Of a stretch of 64,000 nucleotides of DNA, positions 1 through 9,668 are shown piece by piece. Position 1 is the stretch's first letter. Each line of letters begins with the position of its first letter. The notes beneath the pieces were generated by a model that saw only the letters and a program-made list of their open reading frames with translations, did not search any database and was not told where the DNA came from. This stretch comes from Icerya purchasi. Lineage: Eukaryota > Arthropoda > Insecta > Hemiptera > Monophlebidae. Both the position numbers and the translations under genes were made by a program. The stretch spans positions 222,875,291 through 222,939,290 of the forward strand of contig CM077115.1 in assembly GCA_039619475.1 (NCBI GenBank), given 5' to 3'.

Positions 1-261
1 AGTCTTATATTTAAGGATTCAGTTTCAGTTAGGAGATGCGATAAGTGCAATAAATTTGGTCATCTTGCTAAATACTGCAAAACAGAAACATCATACATCC
101 AATTTGCTGAAAAAGTAAATGAAGAAGGATGCTGTAGCAACTGTGTCTTTAATAACATAGTAACTAATAATAGAGGTAAAAAAATAGACTTAAGTAATGA
201 ATTAATTACTAAAGATATTAGCGACGTGAGTATTATAGCTAAAAATTTTGAACAAGGTTGA
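1..261 (+). pseudogene. C-terminal end of a retroelement CCHC zinc-knuckle ORF
   Basis: Frame 1 is open from the window edge to a TGA at 259-261, about 86 codons. Near the start it reads CDKCNKFGHLAKYC, an exact C-x2-C-x4-H-x4-C zinc knuckle, followed by a second cysteine cluster (GCCSNC). Zinc knuckles of this kind bind nucleic acid and are typical of Gag or LINE ORF1 proteins. The 5' part lies outside the window and there is no start codon in view, so this could be a live 3' end or a fragment. It is upstream of, and not obviously part of, the LTR element that begins at 1411. A cellular CCHC protein exon is possible but less likely in this repeat-rich setting. Confidence 0.55.
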
Positions 262-979
262 AAATATGCACATGCATGTATATTTCTTTGGTTTGGAACA
301 TCTGGGTCTTTAAAATTAGCCCATCTGGATTTCATAAATTAACATTTAATTATTAATCTGCGGCCCCTGCTTTTATTTTTCAGAATATTTTGTAGTCTCA
401 GATTTTAATGTTAAGATACGTATCTGGTAGTCGCACACTAATAAAGTTATTTTGTACTTTTTAGTGCATAAATAAAAGGCTATTTTTAAAAAGTTTTTTT
501 TTACTTTTTTAATTATTAAATTTAGTATCTTTGCAAATTTCATATTAAAGTTCAGTATATTAAATTATGATATAAAATTACAAGAGATGTATTTTCGTTT
601 TAATAAATTTGTTGGAGTATTTTCTTTACATATTTCAGTTCATTAAGATAAAAAATGGATAAATTAGTTTTATTTGATATTAAATAATTAATTAATCATA
701 AGAGATCGTTCATTTACTATGGAAGAAGTTTCTGGGAGGTGGTGGGTCTCAAATTTATTTTGTTACTAGGAGAAGGAGAGGTATTATGAAAATTTATTTC
801 GTAAGATTTTATTTTTTCGCAATTGCAAGCTGATTATGCTGCGTGCGTGTGTATGATTACATTTCTGATCGACTTCTAAGCTCATAGACAGGTTACAGTA
901 AACAGTATTTTTTTTTTTTTTTCGTAGTTCGGTTTTCATAACTTTATAATATGTATAAAATTATTGGCTGTGATGTATA
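262..979. other. AT-rich stretch without recognisable genes
   Basis: No coding exon or transposon end was recognised. It contains a T-run near 909 and short AT repeats. The last bases (about 970-979) are the left flank of the 430-bp repeat that follows. Confidence 0.5.
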
Positions 980-1410
980 AATATATATATGTATTTATCA
1001 AATTAAATCTGATTATTTTTAATTGTCAGTTGTTGTTGTTGTTTTGTTTTTTTTGCATTGTTGCAACATTACCGATGTTGATATTTTCGTTTGCACAGCC
1101 GGGCTACTCCGGAAAAGTTGTGGTCTCTTCTATTTTTCTACTTAGTTTTTTGTTTTCCATATATCTTTTTTATCTACCCTCTTTTTTCCGACCTTTCCCG
1201 ATATTACTTTAGTCTAGTTTAAATAGCTAATAATGTAGGCAACCATTTCAGTTTTTCCTCACTCTGTTACCTGATATTGCTTCTTTTGAAGGTAATTAAA
1301 TTTAATATTTTATATTGGTAATTTTTCATTTTTATCATCCTTCGTCAGTTATAAAACTCCGTAAAAGGTGTATTAATCCGCATCTTTAAATTGCGATTTT
1401 TTAACGAATT
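980..1410 (+). repeat. 430-bp direct repeat, left copy (outside the 5' LTR)
   Basis: This segment starts in an (AT)n run and ends in TTTTTTAACGAATT. It is repeated in the same orientation at 7339-7768, offset 6358 bases, with only a few differences seen (for example CGATATTAC against CGTTATTAC near 1200). The left copy runs straight into base 9 of the 5' LTR; the right copy starts directly after the last base of the 3' LTR. It therefore has the layout of a target-site duplication, but is some hundred times longer than the 4-6 bp usual for LTR elements. No protein was recognised in it. Confidence 0.85.
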
Positions 1411-2372
1411 ATTCGGTATTTGCAGCGCTATATTTTGACGATGTCCGAGTTATAAAAATACTCCCCGAAACGTCATTAATTCACGATCTATCGGACATCG
1501 TTCTTTTTAGCCGTCGCTTTGCTTTGTCAAGTATGCTTACTCGGCCAAAATGGAAATCCCGTGCCTGTTCGTTCGATCAGTTGCACCGGGACGATACACT
1601 ACACTAGTGTCTGTGTAGTAGTAGTGGTCGAGGACTTAGGCAGTGACATGTGCTTGCGGCGAAAGCGCGCATCCGTACTGTGTGTCGAATGACCTTGAGC
1701 CAAAGAAGAGATTTCAAATGTATTCCGCCAAAAGTCAGGCAGGGTAGTTAGTGGGGGGATCTACGCAGAAGTTTCTGTAAGAACACTTCTGCGTAGCCTT
1801 TGGTTACCGTTTTTTAGTTTTTAGTTAGAGTTAATCGTCGATCGTTCGGTGTTCGTAATATATGTATCTGGTCGCTGTCGCACGTGTATCGAAATGATTA
1901 CGCGCCATGCCGCTTAATTTATTTTTTTTGTTAATTTTGTCAAAAAGTGAAATTTTCTGTTATTTTTTGTCTATCGTGGCCGAGTACATGTATCAGGATC
2001 GCCGTCCTGTCAGTTTTTTGTGAACTTTTCCATCAATTATAAGTTTATTTCTTAGTAAAAGTTTTGCTTATTAAACACGTGGTATCGACTTCGTGATATC
2101 TCTAGCGGAGAGAATCCCGCCGCTTTGGGGCGGGATCGAAAACGTATTGTTGTTTATTTTTTTTTTATTTTACTTCTATTTTCTATTTTAAATTTACATT
2201 CGATAAAATAAAAGCCTAATGCTCGTATAATAAAAAGAAAAATCATTTCTCTCTCTCATCAACATAAACCGTATCAAGTGAACCTGTAACAGGGAAGAAA
2301 CGTTGTTCGTATCAAATGGCATCCGGAACAGGGACAAAAATTTAAATTCTAAAAATCACGCAATCTGTATCA
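1411..2372 (+). repeat. 5' LTR (missing its first 8 bases)
   Basis: It aligns without gaps to 6375-7336 (constant offset 4964). It carries a perfect 12-bp stem (CTACGCAGAAGT at 1761-1772 with ACTTCTGCGTAG at 1785-1796) around a 12-base loop, repeated in the 3' LTR and mostly kept in the solo LTR at 39135-40152. The last 100 bases already contain two LTR-end-like units. Confidence 0.8.
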
Positions 2373-2530
2373 AAAGACGCTCCGAAAGAGGGACTCGAAG
2401 TAGCAATTTGTATCAAATAGCGCCCGTAAAAAGTGACCTCAAAGACACGAAAGTCGTATCAAATAGCGCCCGTAAAAGGGACCTCAAAGGCACGCAATCT
2501 GTATCAAATGGCGGCCCGAACTGAGGGACA
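2272..2530 (+). promoter_or_regulatory. Array of six LTR-end plus primer-binding-site-like units
   Basis: Six units start with GTATCA at about 2272, 2308, 2367, 2410, 2456 and 2503. Most continue as AAATRGCGCCCG followed by A/G-rich sequence ending in AGGGAC. The last reads GTATCAAATGGCGGCCCGAA and then CTGAGGGAC, close to the known tRNA-Lys-type primer site (TGGCGCCCGAAC and onward). Comparing the LTR pair puts the current LTR end at the third GTATCA (2372), so two units lie inside the LTR and the rest in the leader. The function as alternative primer sites is inferred. Confidence 0.55.
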
Positions 2531-2865
2531 GAATTGCGAAAGCGTGACCTGGTCCGAGGGGTAATCGGTAAGCGGGAAGAAGGAAGAGGACAGCCAAGCG
2601 GAAAACAGGAGAAGGACAGCCAAGCTGTATCAGATAAGTCCGCCGCTTAACATTATTTTCGTCGTCTTATTTTTTTATTCCTGGCCGTATTATATTTTTA
2701 TATTTTGTTTTCTTTTGTATTTTCATTCATTTTTTTTTTACAATAATTTCGTAATGATTTAATACTCGTTATAGTAAAAAAGATTTTTTTTGCGGCCAGG
2801 ACAAATCTAAGGGGATCTTACGCTCGGGAATTTTACATTCATTTATTTTACCCTGCCTGTAAAAA

Positions 2866-3681
2866 ATGGAGAGCCGGGATCTATCTAAGGTGGTGACAAC
2901 TCGGGGTACGTATCGGAACCCTGAGCCGATTTTGAGTGAGTCTGATGAAGATGACAAGAAAAGTCTAGAAGGCCCCGACGCATCTTGTACCAGTCCGGTT
3001 CGAGAATTTTCTGACCCGGGTCCATCGTTTCTACGTCGCCGAGAGGAAGCTCAGGATAGCGACCGCAGTAAGAACCCGAATAATGATCTAGTAAGTAGTG
3101 ACACAAACGATAACAATGATAATAATAATAGCAACACGGCTAATAATAATTACGATAAAAATACTATTAAGGAAGATAAAAATAAAAACAACGATAATTA
3201 TAATAATATTAAATTGAATATTAATGACACAAACAATGATAATGATAATAATAATAGCATTAGTAGTAGTAGTGGTGGTATTTATGATAAAACAAATAAT
3301 AATAATGTAACTGATGATCATAATAGCGCAAATTATGTTAAAATAATTCACACAGACAAAACTAGAAATTTAAAAAATAATCGTAAGGCACGGTCTAAAA
3401 GGATAATAAGGAATAAACGTAATAAATTGAATATAAAATCGATAAATATGAAGTCTAATAAAATACGTAACAATGGAAGTATTAGGACACATAAAAAGAA
3501 AAGAAAATTTGGAACTAAAATTAAGAAAAGTCGAAGACAACGTAAAATAGAAAATAGAGAGAAAAGATTTAATTATTTAAAGCCCAACAACTATGTAAAA
3601 TATCGTAATGTAAATAATTCTCGTCGAAAGGGACATTGCTCCCGTTGCCATTTCCGGTCATGGAAATATCGGCAAAAATAA
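2866..3681 (+). CDS. Asn-rich, basic 271-aa ORF inside the LTR element
   Basis: Open from ATG at 2866 to TAA at 3679-3681. Residues 1-80 are acidic and Ser/Pro-containing (for example SESDEDDKK). Residues 85-155 are largely Asn and Asp, coded by AAT/GAT/AAC repeats. Residues 160-271 are strongly basic, rich in Lys/Arg, ending in a short Cys/His cluster (GHCSRCHFRS). The order acidic, low-complexity, basic with a weak Cys/His knot recalls a Gag-like nucleic-acid-binding protein, but no family was recognised. It lies about 340 bases after the primer-site array, where gag would start. The central part may be only an expanded trinucleotide repeat, and real translation is unproven. Confidence 0.45.
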   Translation: MESRDLSKVVTTRGTYRNPEPILSESDEDDKKSLEGPDASCTSPVREFSDPGPSFLRRREEAQDSDRSKNPNNDLVSSDTNDNNDNNNSNTANNNYDKNTIKEDKNKNNDNYNNIKLNINDTNNDNDNNNSISSSSGGIYDKTNNNNVTDDHNSANYVKIIHTDKTRNLKNNRKARSKRIIRNKRNKLNIKSINMKSNKIRNNGSIRTHKKKRKFGTKIKKSRRQRKIENREKRFNYLKPNNYVKYRNVNNSRRKGHCSRCHFRSWKYRQK

Positions 3682-5698
3682 TTAATAAACAAAAAGAAAT
3701 GAGCCGAATTTCCCGATCACGACATTTAACAAACATCATTGATTGCGTCCGCATTAAGAAATTTTAAAGAACAAAGAAAAATAGATAAATGAGAGTATTA
3801 TAGATCTAACATGCAATTGCAGTGTTGAAAATTGTCACAGAGAGTAAACCCGCATAATTCGAAAAAATATATAACTTCCTTGAAATTGTACCACGGAGAA
3901 TTGATATACGTAAATTTTTTTCTTATGATAACCTGAGTGCAGTGCGCCCTTCTTGTAAGTGCCGGTTTGACCGTGTCCAATGGGTTTGGTTGCCGTTATT
4001 GTGTCTATTTTGTCTTTCCTATCGCTATCGAGGTGCAGTGCGCGTAGGATTCGTAAATCCTCTAGAGGTGATCCCATTTTATTTAACATCTGGCGGCGTT
4101 TTTGGGGGCGGCTACAGCGTGTGAATCAGTGCGACTCAGAAAGTCATGACATCTGGCGGCGACTGTAGTGCGCCTGAAAACGTGTGAATCATTGGAACTC
4201 GGATAGTTCATTTATTTCGACGTTATCCACAGAATTTTTCCAAGTTATACTTTCCGTGTTTCTTGTTGAACTTTTTCTATCTTTTCCGTGGTATGTCCAC
4301 AAAATCCTACGCAAGCGAGTCTGCACCAGGAAGATGGGATATGGACAAAACGGCATCCGAGGTTTCCCGTCGTGACAGGGGTACGGTAAACTTGACGTGT
4401 ACAAAGCGGTCAAGGTAGAATAAGAATATAGATAATTATTTAAATTTATTTTCGGCTTGATCAGCGGAAAACTTTCCGCCTCCCAATTTGTCAATTTTAG
4501 TATAATTTGAGATTTTGTATATCTTCGTTATCTTAGAGACTCAGTTCACCCACCACCTTAGACCCGGTTCTGGTGTAAATGAGGCGTGGGTGAGAATATA
4601 AAAACCTATTATATGTAAGACCCGTAAATCGTTCGCTATAGGCGGCGTAGGGGGTGTAAATAAAAGAAAATTGTTTAGTTTATATTTTTGTGTACAAACG
4701 AAAATTCTGTTTTATTATAAATTAAGGCCCGTAAGTCATCCACTGTAGATGACATTGGGGTGTGTATAAATAAATTTCTGTCGTTTATTAATGTTACGTA
4801 AATTTAAGTTCCTCGTAAGGCGCTCTCTTTGCGTGACGTTGGAGAATTGACCGACATATAAATAATTTTTCGTTTTCATAGTTCAATTATATTTTATTTT
4901 TTTATAAATAGAGAGGAATTAAAAAATTAAGGTAGTTATAATAATGTGATTTTGGTCGCGATTATGCCGCCGGATTTTGGCGCTCGCGATAGATATTTAT
5001 GTGCGGTTTGAGGCACGACATGTGGAAATATTTGAGCGTATGTGAGCGAGAGTGCGGTTACACAAGGTCCTGACAAAAAATTTTGTTGAATTCGATTTTA
5101 TATACCGATATCTGTAATTTCGGTATTACTTTAAAAAAATTCATACATGTTTTGATAAATGATTTAAATAATTTATTTTGAAGTCGGTGACATGCGCCGT
5201 GGAAGGCATGTAAGGTAGTTTCGTCGCCTTCGGAAGGACGAAAGCTGGTTCATTTTTGGGACCAGTTATCTTGATGGGTTTCGTTCGGCAGTTTTTCCTA
5301 AATTTTCTACTCTGTATTCCAGTTCGTATTCCTAATCCTTTTCCTAATTTTCTTGGTGGTGTACGTGTTTGGGGCCATATTTTCAGTTTTTTGTGGTGCC
5401 CGTCGCGCCGTTAGGGTATCGGACGAGGTCAAGCGTACCAGGGCCCTTGTGTTTATTGATTTTTGAGAATTTTTATATTATGGTATGGGCCTGGGCGTGA
5501 GGTCGCTCGTAGTCTTTAAAGTGCATGGAGCACAAATATATAGCGGGACCACAATCTAATATTTGGTGTGATGAGGAGGCCGACACGTACACATTCTCTT
5601 TCTCTTGTCCTTCTTTTTCTCCGTTGGCACCGACGAAGCTAGTTGGTAGGAAGTAATGTTAGGTTTCGAGATTATTTATCTCTATTTGGATCGGCACT
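3682..5698 (+). other. Internal region of the LTR element without recognisable genes
   Basis: No pol motifs were found in any frame; open frames are short and overlap on both strands. The stretch alternates AT-rich and GC-richer pieces and presumably is the remodelled body of the non-autonomous element. Confidence 0.5.
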
Positions 5699-5997
5699 AC
5701 AGGTGTTGTTGGATCGGCACTATGATATTGAATTTGATTTCCGATCTTATTACTTCAAATTATTTTTCGCTGCAGCGAGGATTTGTATTGTAGGCGTTAC
5801 AGGTGTTATTGGATCGGCCCTATGATATCTAACTTGATTCCCGATCTTATTATTTAATTTATTTTTCGCTACGGCGAGGATTTGTATTGTAGGCGTTACA
5901 GGTGTTGTTGGATCCACCCTATGATATCTAACTTGATTCCCGATCTTATTATTTAATTTATTTTTCGCTACGGCGAGGATTTGTATTGTAGGCGTTA
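5699..5997 (+). repeat. Tandem repeat, three units of about 99 bp
   Basis: The phrase ACAGGTGTTRTTGGATC recurs at 5699, 5799 and 5898, with a final partial ACAGGTGTG at 5997. Each unit continues with CTATGATAT, a CGATCTTATTA segment and GAGGATTTGTATTGTAGGCG. Units two and three are nearly identical and unit one is more diverged. It lies inside the LTR element, some 370 bases before the 3' LTR. Confidence 0.9.
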
Positions 5998-6344
5998 CAG
6001 GTGTGACCTGAATTTAATGTGTTTTGCTGAGAGGTCGCAGGCTTGGCCTGATCCTGACCTGTCAGCTGTGTTGGATTAATTTTTTTGATTAAATTGTCCC
6101 TTGAATTTTTTTTGTAGTTTTATTTATTCAGGGAGTTCGATTACATATTTGATCTCTTTGTTTTTCATAGTGGAACCTGGTGTTAGTCGTTCCGTGCCGT
6201 TTTGAGGAATGTTTGTAGTATGTTCGAGGTGTAAATGTGAATCTAGACGGTAGAGATATGTTCAGAGCTCTGTGGTTTGACACTGGATGATCCGAATCCG
6301 TTGATATTTTCGCACCTTGGTCCTCATCCAAAACTCCCGTTTTG

Positions 6345-6366
6345 GATGGGGATTGGGGTGGGGCAG
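6345..6366 (+). promoter_or_regulatory. Polypurine tract of the LTR element
   Basis: A G-rich stretch (GGGGATTGGGGTGGGGCAG) ends directly before TGATAC, the first bases of the 3' LTR. This is the position and composition expected for the plus-strand primer of LTR reverse transcription, and it fixes the element's orientation and 3' LTR start. Confidence 0.8.
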
Positions 6367-7336
6367 TGATACGGATTCGGTATTTGCAGCGCTATATTTT
6401 GACGATGTCCGAGTTATAAAAATACTCCCCGAAACGTCATTAATTCACGATCTATCGGACATCGTTCTTTTTAGCCGTCGCTTTGCTTTGTCAAGTATGC
6501 TTACTCGGCCAAAATGGAAATCCCGTGCCTGTTCGTTCGATCAGTTGCACCGGGACGATACACTACACTAGTGTCTGTGTAGTAGTAGTGGTCGAGGACT
6601 TAGGCAGTGACATGTGCTTGCGGCGAAAGCGCGCATCCGTACTGTGTGTCGAATGACCTTGAGCCAAAGAAGAGATTTCAAATGTATTCCGCCAAAAGTC
6701 AGGCAGGGTAGTTAGTGGGGGGATCTACGCAGAAGTTTCTGTAAGAACACTTCTGCGTAGCCTTTGGTTACCGTTTTTTAGTTTTTAGTTAGAGTTAATC
6801 GTCGATCGTTCGGTGTTCGTGATATATGTATCTGGTCGCTGTCGCACGTGTATCGAAATGATTACGCGCCATGCCGCTTAATTTATTTTTTTTGTTAATT
6901 TTGTCAAAAAGTGAAATTTTCTGTTATTTTTTGTCTATCGTGGCCGAGTACATGTATCAGGATCGCCGTCCTGTCAGTTTTTTGTGAACTTTTCCATCAA
7001 TTATAAGTTTATTTCTTAGTAAAAGTTTTGCTTATTAAACACGTGGTATCGACTTCGTGATATCTCTAGCGGAGAGAATCCCGCCGCTTTGGGGCGGGAT
7101 CGAAAACGTATTGTTGTTTATTTTTTTTTTATTTTACTTCTATTTTCTATTTTAAATTTACATTCGATAAAATAAAAGCCTAATGCTCGTATAATAAAAA
7201 GAAAAATCATTTCTCTCTCTCATCAACATAAACCGTATCAAGTGAACCTGTAACAGGGAAGAAACGTTGTTCGTATCAAATGGCATCCGGAACAGGGACA
7301 AAAATTTAAATTCTAAAAATCACGCAATCTGTATCA
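6367..7336 (+). repeat. 3' LTR (970 bp, complete)
   Basis: It starts TGATACGGATTCGG directly after the polypurine tract and ends CTGTATCA directly before the (AT)n start of the right 430-bp repeat. Bases from 6375 on match the 5' LTR gap-free. The stem-loop of the 5' LTR is repeated at 6725-6760. Confidence 0.88.
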
Positions 7337-7338
7337 AT

Positions 7339-7768
7339 ATATATATATGTATTTATCAAATTAAATCTGATTATTTTTAATTGTCAGTTGTTGTTGTTGT
7401 TTTGTTTTTTTTGCATTGTTGCAACATTACCGATGTTGATATTTTCGTTTGCACAGCCGGGCTACTCCGGAAAAGTTGTGGTCTCTTCTATTTTTCTACT
7501 TAGTTTTTTGTTTTCCATATATCTTTTTTATCTACCCTCTTTTTTCCGACCTTTCCCGTTATTACTTTAGTCTAGTTTAAATAGCTAATAATGTAGGCAA
7601 CCATTTCAGTTTTTCCTCACTCTGTTACCTGATATTGCTTCTTTTGAAGGTAATTAAATTTAATATTTTATATTGGTAATTTTTCATTTTTATTATCCTT
7701 CGTCAGTTATAAAACTCCGTAAAAGGTGTATTAATCCGCATCTTTAAATTGCGATTTTTTAACGAATT
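7339..7768 (+). repeat. 430-bp direct repeat, right copy (outside the 3' LTR)
   Basis: Same sequence as 980-1410 with a few differences. It begins directly behind the last LTR bases and continues into TTTTTTACGGTATACG, which is presumably the original right flank of the insertion site. Confidence 0.85.
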
Positions 7769-9561
7769 TTTTACGGTATACGAAACAGTACGGTCAAATT
7801 TTGGCACGTATTTACATTTTATTTACAAATTATTTTTAAGTACAATGTATTTATTTCCTAAAAGCGGCCCACTAATGTACGCGGTATGTTTAAAATGTTC
7901 CAATCTGGGACTATAAACACAGTACAAGCACTTCTGTTCATTTTCCGAGAAACGGAACTGAGCAGCCGCTTCATTATTCCTAAATTTGCAATTTTAGTTT
8001 CCCATAAAATGCCTGAGTTTCGTATTTTGTAAGGGGTTTTAAGGTAATACACTTTTTGTTGTTGTACAAAAGAATCGTGTGATAAAGTTTTCTTTTCAAT
8101 ATGACAAAAAAAAATGTGTCGCAACTATCCGTCACGGTGAAAACAACATGCGCTGGAAATTGTTCCGCTAGTGATAAGAACTTTTTGTATATACCGCGCT
8201 GTCGGTCATCTGCGTCATGCAATTCTAATGGAAATAGAACTAAAAAAGTGAAAAGACCAAAATCGAAAGTATCGGCATTTTTAATATTTTTTCATTTCGG
8301 ATCTGTACAAAAAAAAATAAACTACAAATAAATACTACTCTGACCTTAGCAGATGAAGTTAAGTCCAAACTGCATCGGTCCAGAGAATGGTTTCAGCTGT
8401 AGCCCGTAATGTATCTCCATTTTATTCATTGTTATTGTAATGTGTACATTACAACGGATTGTAAATAAATAAAATAAGAAATAAAAAATTTCAGAAAACG
8501 TGGTGAAAGCGTGTGAGTGTGAGTGAAAACCTGTTGTCGGTCGGGGATGAATATGTTACCACACGGTTTCACCGAGTGGAAGGGCCGCCCCATTGATAGA
8601 AATGGTTGCGACTCGTTAAGGAAAAACAAAGAACGAATGGTTTCGAGCCTGCGGTTGGAGAGTACGTTGCTGTTTTACGTTTCTCTGGTTTTTTGGTTTT
8701 TCCTGGTCGTGGCGGAACTATCAGTAGGACAGTCAGTCATACTACGGTCATGTATTGGTCAGTTGATTCGCTCGAAAATTTGGTTGACGTGAACGTAAGT
8801 CCCGAATACGAAACGTAACGGAACTTTAGCAAAAATAAAATGTGGACGCAAAATTAAAGGATTCTGTCTACCATTCATTGCAGTCTAGACCGCCCGAAAG
8901 CTATTGGAAAGTTAATCCAACGTACTACAGATCACCGGCCGGCAACAGTGATGCGTACACAATTTTGTGTTACATTTAAATAATCATTTTTTATTCTCAT
9001 ACATGTTTGAGAAGTTATTAATTGTGTATTTTCAGCGGACGGTCGGTTAAGGAAGATTGGTGTGTAAGCAAGTGTATAATATAGATTTTAATGAAAACAA
9101 CTATTACTATTTTTGTCAAAAATAATAATAATTTAATAATATAATTTTTCATCCCGGTATGGCATTCCGGAGAGTGTAACTAAATAATATCGGTTACATT
9201 ATTTATATCGAAATTTCTACAAAAAAAAAAAAACGTTATTCTGATTGAACGGTCACTTAACCACTACATCTGATATCAGCAGACTAGAGTTCGTTTAAAA
9301 AAAGAAAGAACAAAAACGATAAAAACAAGTTAAAACTGTCGTTTTAAATAAAAATTTCGGAAGTCTTGTAAAACCTTTGAGTGAGATTTTACTCGAAAGA
9401 TCAAAGACATACACGTATCGGTAAAGAAGACACATATTTTAAATTTAATATAGTAAACTATATATATATTTTTTACAACAAATATTTATTTTTTAATTAA
9501 AAAAATTAATAGTTGCCGTAAAAAAAAACTGCACTAACATCTGATTCCGTTTTAATCGTAG
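7769..9561. other. Upstream of the first visible TRMT11 exon; no assigned gene
   Basis: Several short ORFs (8101-8331 +, 8523-8792 +, 8606-8818 +, 7858-8222 -) have no recognised family. A near-palindrome TTGTAATG/CATTACAA lies near 8435. A splice-acceptor-like site precedes an open stretch near 8882, but its peptide was not recognised and it does not fit TRMT11. The TRMT11 exon coding the methyltransferase motif I (FDPFVGTG in relatives) was looked for and not found. Confidence 0.4.
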
Positions 9562-9668
9562 GTTCGTTATTAGTAGCGGCTGCACACTTCGGTGCTTACG
9601 TAATGGGAGTGGATATTGATTTTTTAATGCTTCATGGTCGAAGTAAACCTACAAGAGTCTCTAAAAAA
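9562..9668 (+). CDS. TRMT11: TRMT11 exon: post-motif-I segment
   Basis: Acceptor CGTAG before GT TCG, donor AAA|GTAATT. It codes the second part of a split Gly, then SLLVAAAHFGAYVMGVDID and HGRSKPTRVSKK, matching the family stretch that follows the FDPFVGTG motif and contains the acidic SAM-ribose-binding residue (GVDID). Confidence 0.88.

Larger units (their letters stand above)
1411..7336 (+). mobile_element. Non-autonomous LTR retrotransposon with near-identical LTRs
   Basis: Two direct repeats, 1411-2372 and 6367-7336, enclose 4.0 kb of internal DNA. The intact LTR begins TGATAC and ends GTATCA (TG...CA rule, short inverted ends). A G/A-rich polypurine tract sits directly before the 3' LTR, and primer-site-like sequence follows the 5' LTR, so plus-strand orientation is clear. 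The internal part carries a 271-aa low-complexity ORF but no visible protease, reverse transcriptase or integrase. It is therefore probably a large non-autonomous derivative mobilised by a partner. The LTR pair is close to identical (one difference noted by eye), which implies a recent insertion. A solo LTR of the family lies at 39135-40152. The 5' LTR lacks its first 8 bases. Confidence 0.8.

Noticed and set aside
964..1212. 82-aa hydrophobic ORF (and its twin at 7388-7570)
   Set aside because: It lies in the duplicated 430-bp segment; T-rich DNA gives Phe/Leu-rich frames, and there is no other coding evidence.
2303..2524. 73-aa ORF over the primer-site array
   Set aside because: It is a by-product of the repeated GTATCAAAT units, with no family resemblance; the repeats explain the open frame.
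980..7768. Reading the A-LTR...LTR-A structure as a DIRS or Crypton-type split-repeat element
   Set aside because: The polypurine tract, TG...CA LTR ends and primer-site sequences fit an ordinary LTR element; A lies outside the LTRs.
8606..8818. 70-aa ORF with VAVLRFSG, faintly like a SOUL/heme-binding protein
   Set aside because: The similarity is limited to one short block and the rest does not fit; no splice context supports it.
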